Notes under the pieces: model-generated
What the model was told of the DNA's origin: nothing
Database searches by the model: none
The model's input: the letters and a program-made list of their open reading frames with translations, nothing else
In this document: in pieces, positions 1 to 6,470 of the stretch
Position numbering within the stretch: the stretch's first letter is position 1
Layout of the letters: every line of letters starts with the position of its first letter
Program-made: the position numbers and the translations under genes
DNA from: Stagnihabitans sp043721775
Lineage (GTDB): Bacteria; Pseudomonadota; Alphaproteobacteria; Rhodobacterales; Rhodobacteraceae
NCBI GenBank assembly: GCA_043721775.1
Contig: JAYSQA010000227.1
Span: 1-13,036, forward strand
DNA: 13,036 bases
Direction of reading: 5' to 3'

Positions 1-214
1 AAACCCTCAAATGGCTCGACTGGTATAACAACCCCTCGCAGGTTCACTCGAACCTGTGGCGTTCACCTGCTCGACCTCCCCGGCCCCATCGGATACATCG
101 GATACACCCCGCCCGCACAAGCAGAGGAGGCGTGTCTCATGCAAACCTGAACTCAATCGATATGGTCGCCTGGTCGTTGAACAAATCACCCTCCGGTAAA
201 GCCGGTGCGGTTTA
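1..214 (+). mobile_element. Right end of an IS3-family insertion sequence (partial)
   Basis: The plus strand shows degenerate C-terminal fragments of an IS3-type transposase: TLKWLDWYNN near 3-32, then in another frame PIGYIGYTPPAQAEEACLMQT ending in TGA at 148-150. These match the usual WxDWxNN...PIGYIPPAEAE ending of that family. A terminal-repeat-like sequence follows (about 190-214, CTCCGGTAAAGCCGG then TGCGGTTTA), resembling the TGAACCGCCC-type ends of many alphaproteobacterial IS3 elements. The frame change and the tandem ATCGGATAC repeat (about 98-115) suggest a decayed copy. The left part lies outside the window. The family call is by recalled motif pattern, not by a search. Confidence 0.68.
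3..150 (+). pseudogene. IS3-family transposase, C-terminal remnant with frameshift
   Basis: This is the tail of the DDE catalytic domain. The segment TLKWLDWYNN is read in the frame starting at base 3, whereas the PPAQAEEA tail and the stop at 148-150 lie in the frame starting at base 1. At least one indel therefore separates them, probably around the hairpin at 39-56 (CAGGTTC-ACTC-GAACCTG). The ATACATCGGATAC duplication within GYIGYTPP adds residues not usual in the family. It would not make an active transposase as seen here. Confidence 0.55.
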
Positions 215-990
215 GCGCGTTCCATGGCGCGGTCCAGTGCCTTGGGTCCATCGGGCGGGTTGGGATGTTCGCCTCGGCTCTCGGTGGCGACCTCGATGAT
301 CCGATCCTCGGACAGCCCGAGGTTATCGGTCCAACGGCGAACGTGGAGCAGCGCAGGCCAGCCTTGCCACCAGGCGGGGAGGGTGGCGTTGGCAGCGAAG
401 CCCAGCGCAGTCAGCAACTCCGCGAAGAACCGATCAAAATCGGAATCGCGCGCTTGCGCGTCCTCCTCTTCCTTTACAGGTTTACTTAGGGGTTCTCTTA
501 CAAGGTTAATCTCCGGATTTCGGACACGGCTTTCGGCATTTTCCGGACACGGCTCGGGGCAAAATCCGGACACGGCTTTCTGCGGATTCCCGTGTCCAGT
601 TTCCGGACACGGCGCGGCAGGATTGTCGGTGCCAGAGGTGGAATCGTCATCGCCGGAACCGAGCAAGCTTCCATGTCCGGATTCCGGACATGGCTCGGGA
701 TCATGTGGTGCGCTCGCACCCTCGAACCCCAAGATGTAGCGGGTCGGCATCTGGCGTTTGGTGACGGGATCGACGCGCGGGACACGACGCAGAAGGCGTG
801 CTGCCTCCAAGCGGTCAAGGTGGTCGTTCAGTGTTGACCGGCTGATCTCGCAATCCTCAGCCAGCCGGGCTTGAGAGGGGAAGCAACCGAAGTCGGGGTT
901 GAACCGGTCGCAAAGATGCCAGAGCACGATCTTCGTCGTCGGCTTCAGCCCGCGCTGCTCGATGGCCCAGAGGGTGGCGTCGTGGCTCAT
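7..990 (-). CDS. Winged-helix DNA-binding protein, 3' end replaced by IS3 sequence
   Basis: The protein is 327 aa. Residues about 12-90 form a helix-turn-helix of the HTH_36 type seen in replication or replisome-organiser-like proteins (TTKIVLWHLCDRFNPDFG...SRSTLNDHLDRLEAARLLRRV). Residues about 98-158 are a Cys/Pro/Gly/His-rich linker with repeated PCPE(S/T)GHG. A compact C-terminal domain follows (about 183-255, FDRFFAELLTALGF...LPAWWQGWP). From about residue 258 (base 214) the reading continues through the terminal repeat and body of the IS3 element, so the last 69 residues are not native and the true C-terminus is lost. The ATG at 990 overlaps the TGA of the upstream nuclease gene (ATGA). 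It is the last gene of a four-gene operon. DNA binding is well supported; a role in replication or regulation of the element is inferred. Confidence 0.75.
   Translation of the reverse strand: MSHDATLWAIEQRGLKPTTKIVLWHLCDRFNPDFGCFPSQARLAEDCEISRSTLNDHLDRLEAARLLRRVPRVDPVTKRQMPTRYILGFEGASAPHDPEPCPESGHGSLLGSGDDDSTSGTDNPAAPCPETGHGNPQKAVSGFCPEPCPENAESRVRNPEINLVREPLSKPVKEEEDAQARDSDFDRFFAELLTALGFAANATLPAWWQGWPALLHVRRWTDNLGLSEDRIIEVATESRGEHPNPPDGPKALDRAMERAKPHRLYRRVICSTTRRPYRLSSGLHETRLLCLCGRGVSDVSDGAGEVEQVNATGSSEPARGCYTSRAI
519..699. repeat. Iteron-like CCGGACAYGG repeats inside the HTH gene
   Basis: On the plus strand TTCCGGACACGGC occurs exactly at 541-553 and 601-613, with near copies at 519-530 and 564-576. 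A perfect 11-bp inverted repeat (CCATGTCCGGA, T, TCCGGACATGG) lies at 671-693. A degenerate version with the same 23-bp geometry sits at 590-612. All lie in the protein's linker, where the arms encode CPE in one orientation and SGHG in the other. Repeats inside an initiator-like gene recall lambda O and oriLambda. They may instead just reflect amplification of a coding unit. Confidence 0.6.
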
Positions 991-1379
991 GGTACCGCTC
1001 TCCGTGCTGGTCGGACCCGGCTGGTGAAACCATGATCGGCCAATGCGCCCAGCGCGTCATCGAGGCTGCGGACCAGCGCCCAGCCGAAGCCCTGCGCCAG
1101 AACGGCATCGCGGAACGCCTCCTGATCCGGGCGCAGGCGGCCCTTGGGTGCCTTCAGTTCCAGAAACAGGACGCGCCCATCGCAGATCACCATCAGATCG
1201 GCAAAACCGGCATGCACGCCCATGCCGACGAGGATCGCCTGCCGCTTTGCGCCGCGGGGACCGGGTTCCGTTACCTCGTTGGCGCAATGGTGGATGATGG
1301 CGGTGCGGGGCAGGGCGACGCGCAGCGCCTGGACGGCAGCGCGCTGCAGATCGGCCTCGGGGGTGTGGCGGCGGGTCAT
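987..1379 (-). CDS. VRR-NUC domain nuclease
   Basis: This 130-aa protein is a stand-alone VRR-NUC fold, a PD-(D/E)xK-superfamily nuclease domain common in phages and integrative elements. The visible catalytic pattern is E8 (TPEADLQRAAV), D61 in HAGFADLMVI, E74 and K76 in FLELKAPKGRL, and Q86 in DQEAFRDAV. Homologues of this size are usually Holliday-junction or flap-type structure-specific nucleases; the exact substrate here is unknown. The ATG at 1379 overlaps the upstream stop (ATGA), and its own stop overlaps the next ATG, so the gene is translationally coupled on both sides. Longer in-frame reading upstream of 1379 has no homology-like content and runs through the previous gene, so the start at 1379 was chosen. 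Confidence 0.85.
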   Translation of the reverse strand: MTRRHTPEADLQRAAVQALRVALPRTAIIHHCANEVTEPGPRGAKRQAILVGMGVHAGFADLMVICDGRVLFLELKAPKGRLRPDQEAFRDAVLAQGFGWALVRSLDDALGALADHGFTSRVRPARRAVP

Positions 1380-1618
1380 CGTGCCAACCCTTCGGTCTGA
1401 TCCCGGCGCTGTGCTTGGCGGACCGGTTGCCGTGCATCGACCACGAGAAGCAAGACGCGGGCGTCCTTGCGTTCGGCGGCAGTGACGCCGTGGGCGACGA
1501 GGACATTGCAGGCCAGCCGGATCAGGTGGTCGCTGTGGCGGGCGACATCGGCGATGACGGCACGGGCCTCGGCAACACGGTCGGCTGGCCAGTCGGAACT
1601 GCGGGGTTGCAGATGCAT
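1376..1618 (-). CDS. Small hypothetical protein of the integrase-linked operon
   Basis: This 80-aa protein (MHLQPRSSDWPADRVAEARAVI...) has no recognised domain. It is predicted to be mostly helical, with a hydrophobic stretch in the middle (HLIRLACNVLVAHGV) and a charged C-terminus (RQAQRRDQTEG). The start at 1618 is supported by its TGATG overlap with the upstream gene's stop, and its end overlaps the nuclease ATG. It sits between an excisionase-like regulator and a VRR-NUC nuclease, which suggests a DNA-processing accessory, but that is context only. A longer in-frame version from 1756 would run over the upstream gene and is not favoured. Confidence 0.6.
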   Translation of the reverse strand: MHLQPRSSDWPADRVAEARAVIADVARHSDHLIRLACNVLVAHGVTAAERKDARVLLLVVDARQPVRQAQRRDQTEGLAR

Positions 1619-1875
1619 CACCGGCGACCTCCGGCACGACGACGGCGCGGGGCGGCCTGTTCCAGCTCCTCCAGCCATTCCTCGACGGCAGCGCGACGGT
1701 AGTAGACTTTGCGCCCGGCACGGACGCAGGCAGGGCCGCTGCGCTGGGTTTCCCAACGGCGCAGCGTATCGACCGAAAGGCCGAGTTGCAGCGCGAGATC
1801 AAGACGACTGATCCAGCCGATCAACAGCGTGCGGGGTTTGTCCTTCGGGTCTGGCATCGATCCGAGATGCGGCAT
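1618..1875 (-). CDS. Excisionase-like helix-turn-helix protein
   Basis: This 85-aa protein has a MerR/AlpA/Xis-type winged helix: SRLDLALQLGLSVDTLRRWETQRSGPACVRAGRKVYYRRAAVEEWLEELE, about residues 22-73. Recognition helix and wing match small excisionase/regulator proteins carried beside tyrosine integrases, which bend DNA at att sites and/or control transcription. The ATG at 1875 is preferred because AGGGAGA lies about five bases upstream; a TTG at 1902 and an ATG at 1857 are alternatives. It is first in the minus-strand operon and faces the divergent integrase across the repeat-rich region, a likely place for its binding sites. The C-terminal arginine-rich tail (APRRRRAGGRR) would help DNA contact. 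Confidence 0.75.
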   Translation of the reverse strand: MPHLGSMPDPKDKPRTLLIGWISRLDLALQLGLSVDTLRRWETQRSGPACVRAGRKVYYRRAAVEEWLEELEQAAPRRRRAGGRR

Positions 1876-1953
1876 GGGGGTCTCCCTGTTCTGGCCCCGC
1901 AACGGGTGGTGTCGGGGGGCGGTTGGAGAGACCAGTGAGCGCAGAGCCCGAGG

Positions 1954-2383
1954 GGTGGCGGCGAGGCGGAGACTGGCGGAAAGGATTGCACCTTTGTGCC
2001 ACCCCTTGTTTCATTGGGTTTAGGGATGCTGGCAGGGGAAAGCGGCGCAGGGCGGCCCATGTCGGCGAGGGGGCGAAACAGACGCCAAGGCTGCGAACAC
2101 CTGCGAACAGGCGGAACGCAGGCATTTGCCCGCATTGGCATGCAAAGAGGGGGTGGCACCGTGCAGGGCACCCCTGCCACCCATTGAAATCATTGAAGAT
2201 TAGGAATTCTGATGCGGCTTTTGGCGGTGAGTCGCCGCGTCATGGCCTCGATTTGGGTCAAAATGGGCATGCCACGGGCAGCAGCCTTCCCTGCCTTGCG
2301 ACCGCCCGGCGGCAAATTCTCAACAAAACAAGGGGTGGCACAATTGTGGCGACCTTTCCGCCACCCTGCGCCTTCCCGCCACC
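1954..2383. repeat. 63-bp imperfect inverted repeat and GGGGTGGCAC boxes between xis-like operon and integrase
   Basis: Positions 1954-2016 and 2321-2383 align as an ungapped inverted repeat, with long identical blocks GTGCCACCCCTTGTTT and TGGCGGAAAGG. The decamer GGGGTGGCAC (either strand) occurs at 1996-2005 (inverted), 2150-2159 and 2332-2341. Between the arms is a nested hairpin: GGGTGGCA (2151-2158) pairs with TGCCACCC (2175-2182), and inside it GCAGGG (2163-2168) pairs with CCCTGC (2172-2177). CATTGAA is repeated at 2182 and 2191. The region lies between divergent genes and must hold their promoters. The repeats are good candidates for integrase arm sites, Xis sites or operators; which of these is not visible. 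Confidence 0.6.
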
Positions 2384-2454
2384 CGAGCCGCCATGCTTGC
2401 CTTGATAGTGCGGCGGAACCACGCCTCATGTCGGATGCAACCAGGACAGGACAC

Positions 2455-3720
2455 ATGCCAGAACGCACCAAGCTGACCGAAAAAGTCCTCCGCGAGGCGG
2501 TGCCGATCGTCGGGCGTGATTACCAGATATTCGACACCGAGGTGCGCGGGTTTGCTGCCTGCATCTACCGCGGCGGTGGGCGAGCCTTCACCATCGACTA
2601 TCGCCATGCCGGGCGGCAGCGCCGGATGACCTTCGGGCGCTGGCCGGAATGGTCGGTGTCGGCAGCACGTGAGCGGGCCAAGGAAATCCGCCGCGACATC
2701 GACGCCGGGGCTGATCCACTGGCCCAGCGCGGGGCATTACGCGAAGCACCGCGGGTGGACGATCTGATCGAACGCTACTGCGCCCAGCATCTGCCAAAAC
2801 TGGCCGAACGCAACGCGTCCGATCAGAAGTCCGCGCTGGCCAAGATGGCGGCCCCGGTCTGGGGCCGGAAACTGGTGACGGAAATCACCGCGACCGACGT
2901 CGACAAGCTGCTGAACAAGGTGGCCGAGGGGCGGGCCCGGCCGCACAAGGAAAAGCCCAACAACCGGGCCAAGAAACTGCAGCCCGCAAAACCCACCCCG
3001 GTGCGCGCCAACCGGATCGGGGAGGTGCTGCGCAAGATGTTCACGCTCGCCGTCGAGTGGGGCTGGTGCGAGGACAACCCCGCCCAGCGCTTCCATCGCC
3101 GGATCGAAACCGCGCGAGAGCGGTTCCTGTCAAAGGAAGAAATCACCAGCCTCGGCGCTGCACTGGATGCCGCCACCGACAGCCGCGCCGCCGACATCAT
3201 CCGCATGTGCATGCTGACCGGCGCCCGTCTGGGCGAGGTGCGGCAGGCGCGGTTCGAACAGTTCAACCTTGAACACCTGAGCTGGTCAAAGCCACCGGCG
3301 ATGACCAAACAGCGCCGGGTGCACCGTGTGCCGATCTCGGATGAAACCGCCACCATCGTGCGCCAGCGCCAGCTATCGGTGCCACGCGGCACGCCGTGGC
3401 TGTTCCCAAGTGACACGCCGGGCCAGCCGGTACAGGAGGTTCGGCGGTTCTGGGCACAGATCCAGAAGCAGTGCGGGCTGCAGGAGGTCCACATCCACGA
3501 CCTGCGTCACACTTTTGCATCCTTGCTGGTCAGCGGCGGTGCATCGCTGGAAATGATCGGCAAACTGCTGGGCCACAGCCAGATGCAGACCACCCTGCGC
3601 TATGCCCACCTGATGGACTCGCCCCTGCGCGCCGGGGTCGATGCCGTGGCCAGCGCCTTCCGGCCAAAGCCCCGGCTGGTGCATGATGCTGATGATCAGG
3701 GCGGACGAAAGACCGCGTGA
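2455..3720 (+). CDS. Tyrosine-type site-specific integrase
   Basis: This 421-aa protein is a P4/phage-type integrase. Residues about 1-88 form an arm-type DNA-binding domain (DUF4102-like, KLTEKVLREAV...RGFAACIYRGGGRAFTIDYR...MTFGRWPEWSVSAARERAKEI). A helical core-binding domain follows (about 95-205), then the catalytic domain. The recombinase residues are visible: R258 (TGARLGEV), K285 (MTKQRRVHRVPI), H348 and R351 (HIHDLRHTFAS), H374 (LLGHSQ) and nucleophile Y383 (LRYAHL). The set is complete, so the enzyme may be active. The ATG at 2455 has AGGACAGG just upstream; an in-frame ATG at 2428 is possible. Upstream reading to 2212 runs through the repeat region and is unlikely to be translated. 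The nearby tRNA-fMet fragment is the plausible target product. Confidence 0.93.
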   Translation: MPERTKLTEKVLREAVPIVGRDYQIFDTEVRGFAACIYRGGGRAFTIDYRHAGRQRRMTFGRWPEWSVSAARERAKEIRRDIDAGADPLAQRGALREAPRVDDLIERYCAQHLPKLAERNASDQKSALAKMAAPVWGRKLVTEITATDVDKLLNKVAEGRARPHKEKPNNRAKKLQPAKPTPVRANRIGEVLRKMFTLAVEWGWCEDNPAQRFHRRIETARERFLSKEEITSLGAALDAATDSRAADIIRMCMLTGARLGEVRQARFEQFNLEHLSWSKPPAMTKQRRVHRVPISDETATIVRQRQLSVPRGTPWLFPSDTPGQPVQEVRRFWAQIQKQCGLQEVHIHDLRHTFASLLVSGGASLEMIGKLLGHSQMQTTLRYAHLMDSPLRAGVDAVASAFRPKPRLVHDADDQGGRKTA

Positions 3721-3745
3721 TCTGGGCCAGCGCGGACCCTGATCA

Positions 3746-4345
3746 TTACGCTTCCTCCTGTCGCAATGCCCTCCAGATCGGCGTGATCCGCCGCCGGATG
3801 CTGCGGCTGTCGGGCATCTTCTTGCCGTCGGACTGGTTCGCGAACCAGTCCTGCATCTCGGCCACCAATTCGGCTTGGGTTGTCGGCAGGCCGTGTTCGA
3901 CAATGCGGACAACAAGCGCAACCATCATCCCGTCCCAGTCATAAGGTGACGTCGCACCGGGCCCAGCCGGCACGCGGCGGACGATGCCGTACTCTTCCTC
4001 AAAGGCGTGAAAGTCCTCTGCCAGGATCAGCATGTCGGCCACCGCGACCGGAATGCCCGCTGCGGGATCCGTGATGATCTGCCATTCCGTGCTGCCGTAG
4101 GCCATGATGCGACGTATCATGCCAACGGCCGGGCCGGTTCCACAGCGGCGAAACAGCGGCAAGACCTCCATCGGTGAAATTGTGACCTGCCCGGCGACGA
4201 CCGTGTCGCCACAGCGAACGAGGCCGATGCCGGTCGTGATCCGCAGCTTGCCTGCGGCCGCCCAACCGGCCACATCGGCCAAGGCGCAGTTCCAATGCGC
4301 GGCGGCATCAGACAGGGTGTAGAAGACGCGTGGTGGCAAGTTCAT
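3746..4345 (-). CDS. Hypothetical island protein with HTH-like N-terminus
   Basis: This 199-aa protein is unrecognised. Its N-terminus (FYTLSDAAAHWNCALADVAGWAAAGKLRIT, about residues 8-37) looks like the first helices of a MerR/excisionase-like fold that places a helix before a strand. The middle is mixed alpha/beta, and the C-terminus (VAEMQDWFANQSDGKKMPDSRSIRRRITPIWRAL, about 160-195) is basic and helical with DNA-binding character. The ATG at 4345 follows GGAAAGGG; reading on to 4399 adds poor sequence. It converges on the integrase with a 25-bp gap. A regulatory or recombination-linked role is guessed from position and composition only. Confidence 0.72.
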   Translation of the reverse strand: MNLPPRVFYTLSDAAAHWNCALADVAGWAAAGKLRITTGIGLVRCGDTVVAGQVTISPMEVLPLFRRCGTGPAVGMIRRIMAYGSTEWQIITDPAAGIPVAVADMLILAEDFHAFEEEYGIVRRVPAGPGATSPYDWDGMMVALVVRIVEHGLPTTQAELVAEMQDWFANQSDGKKMPDSRSIRRRITPIWRALRQEEA

Positions 4346-4398
4346 GGATAACCCTTTCCTGAAAAATGGAGAGGGGAGACGCCGTATACCGTCTGCCA

Positions 4399-4420
4399 CG
4401 CGCGGAAAGGACCGCGCGTC
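4399..4420. other. Perfect 8-bp inverted repeat upstream of the 199-aa gene
   Basis: ACGCGCGG (4399-4406), loop AAAGGA, CCGCGCGT (4413-4420). It lies about 55 bases 5' of the minus-strand ATG at 4345, so it would be in the leader RNA or overlap the promoter as an operator. No T-run follows on either strand, which argues against a simple terminator. Confidence 0.5.
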
Positions 4421-4784
4421 ATACCTGTCAAAAAGACACCATCGGTTGGGCGCTGTCGCGCCGTAGGGTCTATTGGTGCGGTTTTATTGGACCTGTTTTT
4501 GCTTTTGGTTGAGGGCTGCTCACCTCATGCGTGCATCGTGCAATGGGCATCGATTCGGAGCAAGAGGGAGAGAGCAACAGCCCTGTGGATAAGCCGGATT
4601 TTCGCCAGACGACCGGACGCGGCACAGTGAGGCATTGGTCCGTGTTGCAGCGACCCGTGCTGCCGAAGCAGCGTCCGCCCCGTCACTGGCCGAGGCCATG
4701 GCCCCCTTTGATTGTGTTCCGCAGCTCTGGCCTTGGACGGGTTATCAAGGCTAGATGAACAGGCAGCAGGATCTGGGAGGCGCA
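4421..4784. other. Intergenic region between divergent genes, no gene supported
   Basis: About 360 bp separate the hairpin from the 446-aa gene. It includes a T-rich stretch (about 4480-4510, GGTTTTATTGGACCTG then TTTTTGC) that could hold promoter elements. An open frame at 4531-4758 encodes a low-complexity, Pro/Arg/Trp-rich peptide with no ribosome site; it is not considered a gene. No repeat or RNA was recognised. Confidence 0.4.
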
Positions 4785-6125
4785 ATGAGCGAACGGAATG
4801 ACATATCGGGCTTGTTGGGCTTCATCGGCAGGGAAACCGTCTGGCGCGACCGGCTTCAGGACGTGGTCGCCGAGCACCTGATGCCTGCATTCGAGGAATT
4901 CGAGATCGACCAGGATGGCCTTGGCGATCTGCTGGGCGAGCAGTGGGCGGGCGTGCTGTGGGGCTGCGGGTTTGAGGATTTCCTCGGCCAGCGCTTTGAG
5001 GACGGCAATATCGTCGACCTGTACCTGAAGCGGCGCGGCTGGAAAGAGACGGTGATGAACCGGGCGTATTTCGCGGCGCTTCGGGATGCGCCGGTCAGCC
5101 TCTATGAGGTCACCGATGTTCAGCCCGGCCTATCGATGGTTCTGCGCGACCTGCTGTCGGATATCGCCCCCGTCACCGTTCGCGAAAAATCCGCGACCCG
5201 CACGCTGAAGCAATGGGACCGGATCGCCGTGCGGGTGGTGCCCGAGCGCGATCATAATGTCATCTCCGGCGCATTGCTTCCGTTCTCGTCGGACGCCGCC
5301 GATTTTCTGTTCGCCGGATTGTGCGACGCGCTGAAGCTGAAGAAGCGCGATGCCCTGCGCCTCACCCGGGAGCAACTGCAAGGCTGCGCACCGATCTTCA
5401 CCGCCGCCTGGTTGTTCACTGAGATTGCCCGGGCGCTGAGCCCGGCGCAGCCGCAGTTCACTAACTCGGATGGCGACGATGTGGTGTTCCACGACCTGCG
5501 ATTTCCATTTGCCAGCGGTGTGACACAGAGCGCGATTGCGGAGCGGCTGGACCGAGTGAAGGGCTTCTTTCCCGAGGGGCCGGAGTTCTGGAACTGGCTG
5601 GCGGCGCGGAAGGGGCGCAGTGGCAAGGCGGCTGGTGGCACTATGCTGGAGACGCAAATGGACGGCGCCACGGTGCTGGGCTCGCTGGAACTCAAGGGCA
5701 AGACCCTGCTGGCGACTGTGAATTCTGCGGAGCGCGCAACGAAGATCGAGGCGCTGATCACAGATGCGGTCGGGGATCTGCTGAAGCGTCCATTGACCAC
5801 AATCCGGACGCTTGAACAGACGGCGGCCGAGAAACGCCGCGATGGTCCGCGCGATGTTGCCGACGACATTCCACCTGAAATCGCGCAACAGATCGGTCGC
5901 GACTTCATGGACCAGCACTATCGCGAAACACTGGATGCGCCGATCCCGGTTTTGGGAGGCAAGTCCCCGCGTCAGGCGGTGCGGAATGCGCTTGGGCGCC
6001 AAAAGGTGATCGAGTGGTTCAAGCTGCTGGAAAACCGGAATGCAGGGCAGCAGAATGTCGCCCTTGCCGAATATGATTTCGGCTGGATGTGGGCTGAACT
6101 TGGGCTCCTGGAACACCGAAAATGA
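4785..6125 (+). CDS. 446-aa island protein of unknown function
   Basis: The ATG at 4785 has an excellent TGGGAGG site four bases upstream and is preferred to the in-frame ATG at 4755. The protein appears soluble, with no signal or membrane segment. The N-terminal half has conserved-looking blocks (LYLKRRGWKE, SLYEVTDVQPGLSMVLRDLL, VREKSATRTLKQWDRIAVRV; about residues 80-160), suggesting an alpha/beta domain with a strand-rich barrel. The C-terminal part (about 375-425: MDQHYRETLDAPIPVLGGKSPRQAVRNALGRQ) resembles the short segment, LDEPIPALGGKTPREA-like, found at the end of some SEC-C proteins and loosely the Xre/MbcA/ParS C-terminal domain. No enzyme motif is evident. It is the last gene before the tRNA-fMet att fragment, a typical cargo position. 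Function is not assigned. Confidence 0.8.
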   Translation: MSERNDISGLLGFIGRETVWRDRLQDVVAEHLMPAFEEFEIDQDGLGDLLGEQWAGVLWGCGFEDFLGQRFEDGNIVDLYLKRRGWKETVMNRAYFAALRDAPVSLYEVTDVQPGLSMVLRDLLSDIAPVTVREKSATRTLKQWDRIAVRVVPERDHNVISGALLPFSSDAADFLFAGLCDALKLKKRDALRLTREQLQGCAPIFTAAWLFTEIARALSPAQPQFTNSDGDDVVFHDLRFPFASGVTQSAIAERLDRVKGFFPEGPEFWNWLAARKGRSGKAAGGTMLETQMDGATVLGSLELKGKTLLATVNSAERATKIEALITDAVGDLLKRPLTTIRTLEQTAAEKRRDGPRDVADDIPPEIAQQIGRDFMDQHYRETLDAPIPVLGGKSPRQAVRNALGRQKVIEWFKLLENRNAGQQNVALAEYDFGWMWAELGLLEHRK

Positions 6126-6336
6126 CCGAGGCGCGCGGTGTTTTGATTATGATCTGACGAACCGGGGAAATTGCTACATCAACGCCACATCAACCTGCGA
6201 ATGCGCGTTTCAAGCCGACTTTGCGGGCGGATGCATGTGAATACTGGTGGTTGCGGAGTCGATAAGTTCGCGAAATCAGGGGCTTATCGCGTAAGTGACT
6301 GTTATTGCTAAGCTATTGGAATCGCTGGGATTTTAG
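6126..6336. other. Intergenic island-end region with inverted repeat
   Basis: No gene is supported. CGATAAG (6260-6266) and CTTATCG (6283-6289) form an inverted repeat with a 16-base spacer, and the palindrome TTCGCGAA (6267-6274) lies inside it. Being next to the att-like tRNA fragment, these could be recombination-protein sites. The sequence turns more AT-rich than the flanking genes from about 6241. Confidence 0.4.
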
Positions 6337-6381
6337 CTCATAACCTGAAGGTCACAGGTTCAAATCCTGCGCCCGCAACCA
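6337..6381 (+). other. 3' fragment of tRNA-fMet(CAU), probable att site
   Basis: The 45 bases from CTCATAACCTGAAGG through the T-arm (GGTTCAAATCC) to GCAACCA read as the anticodon loop, 3' anticodon stem, variable loop, T-arm, 3' acceptor strand and CCA of an alphaproteobacterial initiator tRNA. The CAU anticodon in CTCATAA followed by CCTG is typical of fMet. The 5' half is absent: the bases before 6337 (ATTTTAG) do not pair as the anticodon stem and no D-arm is visible. Tyrosine integrases commonly use the tRNA 3' half as attB and leave such a partial copy at the far end of the element. The intact gene would lie to the left, outside the window. Confidence 0.8.
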
Positions 6382-6470
6382 TAATATCTAAATAAATTAA
6401 ATGCTTAAATGTTGACGGTTTCGCTTGTGTATAGAGAGGCGCGTTTTACATCAACACCGCACCAAAAAAA

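Noticed and set aside
4531..4758. Small open frame (75 codons) upstream of the 446-aa gene
   Set aside because: No ribosome site, low-complexity Pro/Arg/Trp-rich product, no recognisable motif.
5130..6116. 328-codon minus-strand open frame opposite the 446-aa gene
   Set aside because: Arg/His/Gln-rich antisense shadow with no supporting start; the plus-strand gene has a strong ribosome site.
4785..6125. Toxin-antitoxin antitoxin of the Xre/MbcA/ParS type
   Set aside because: Only a short C-terminal resemblance. No RES-domain or other toxin partner is adjacent, and the protein is far too long.
6040..6240. Small open frame overlapping the end of the 446-aa gene
   Set aside because: Mostly inside the larger gene in another frame, without ribosome site or domain.
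6305..6381. A complete tRNA gene
   Set aside because: Only the anticodon loop and 3' half are recognisable. The preceding bases give no D-arm, no 5' acceptor strand and no pairing for the anticodon stem.
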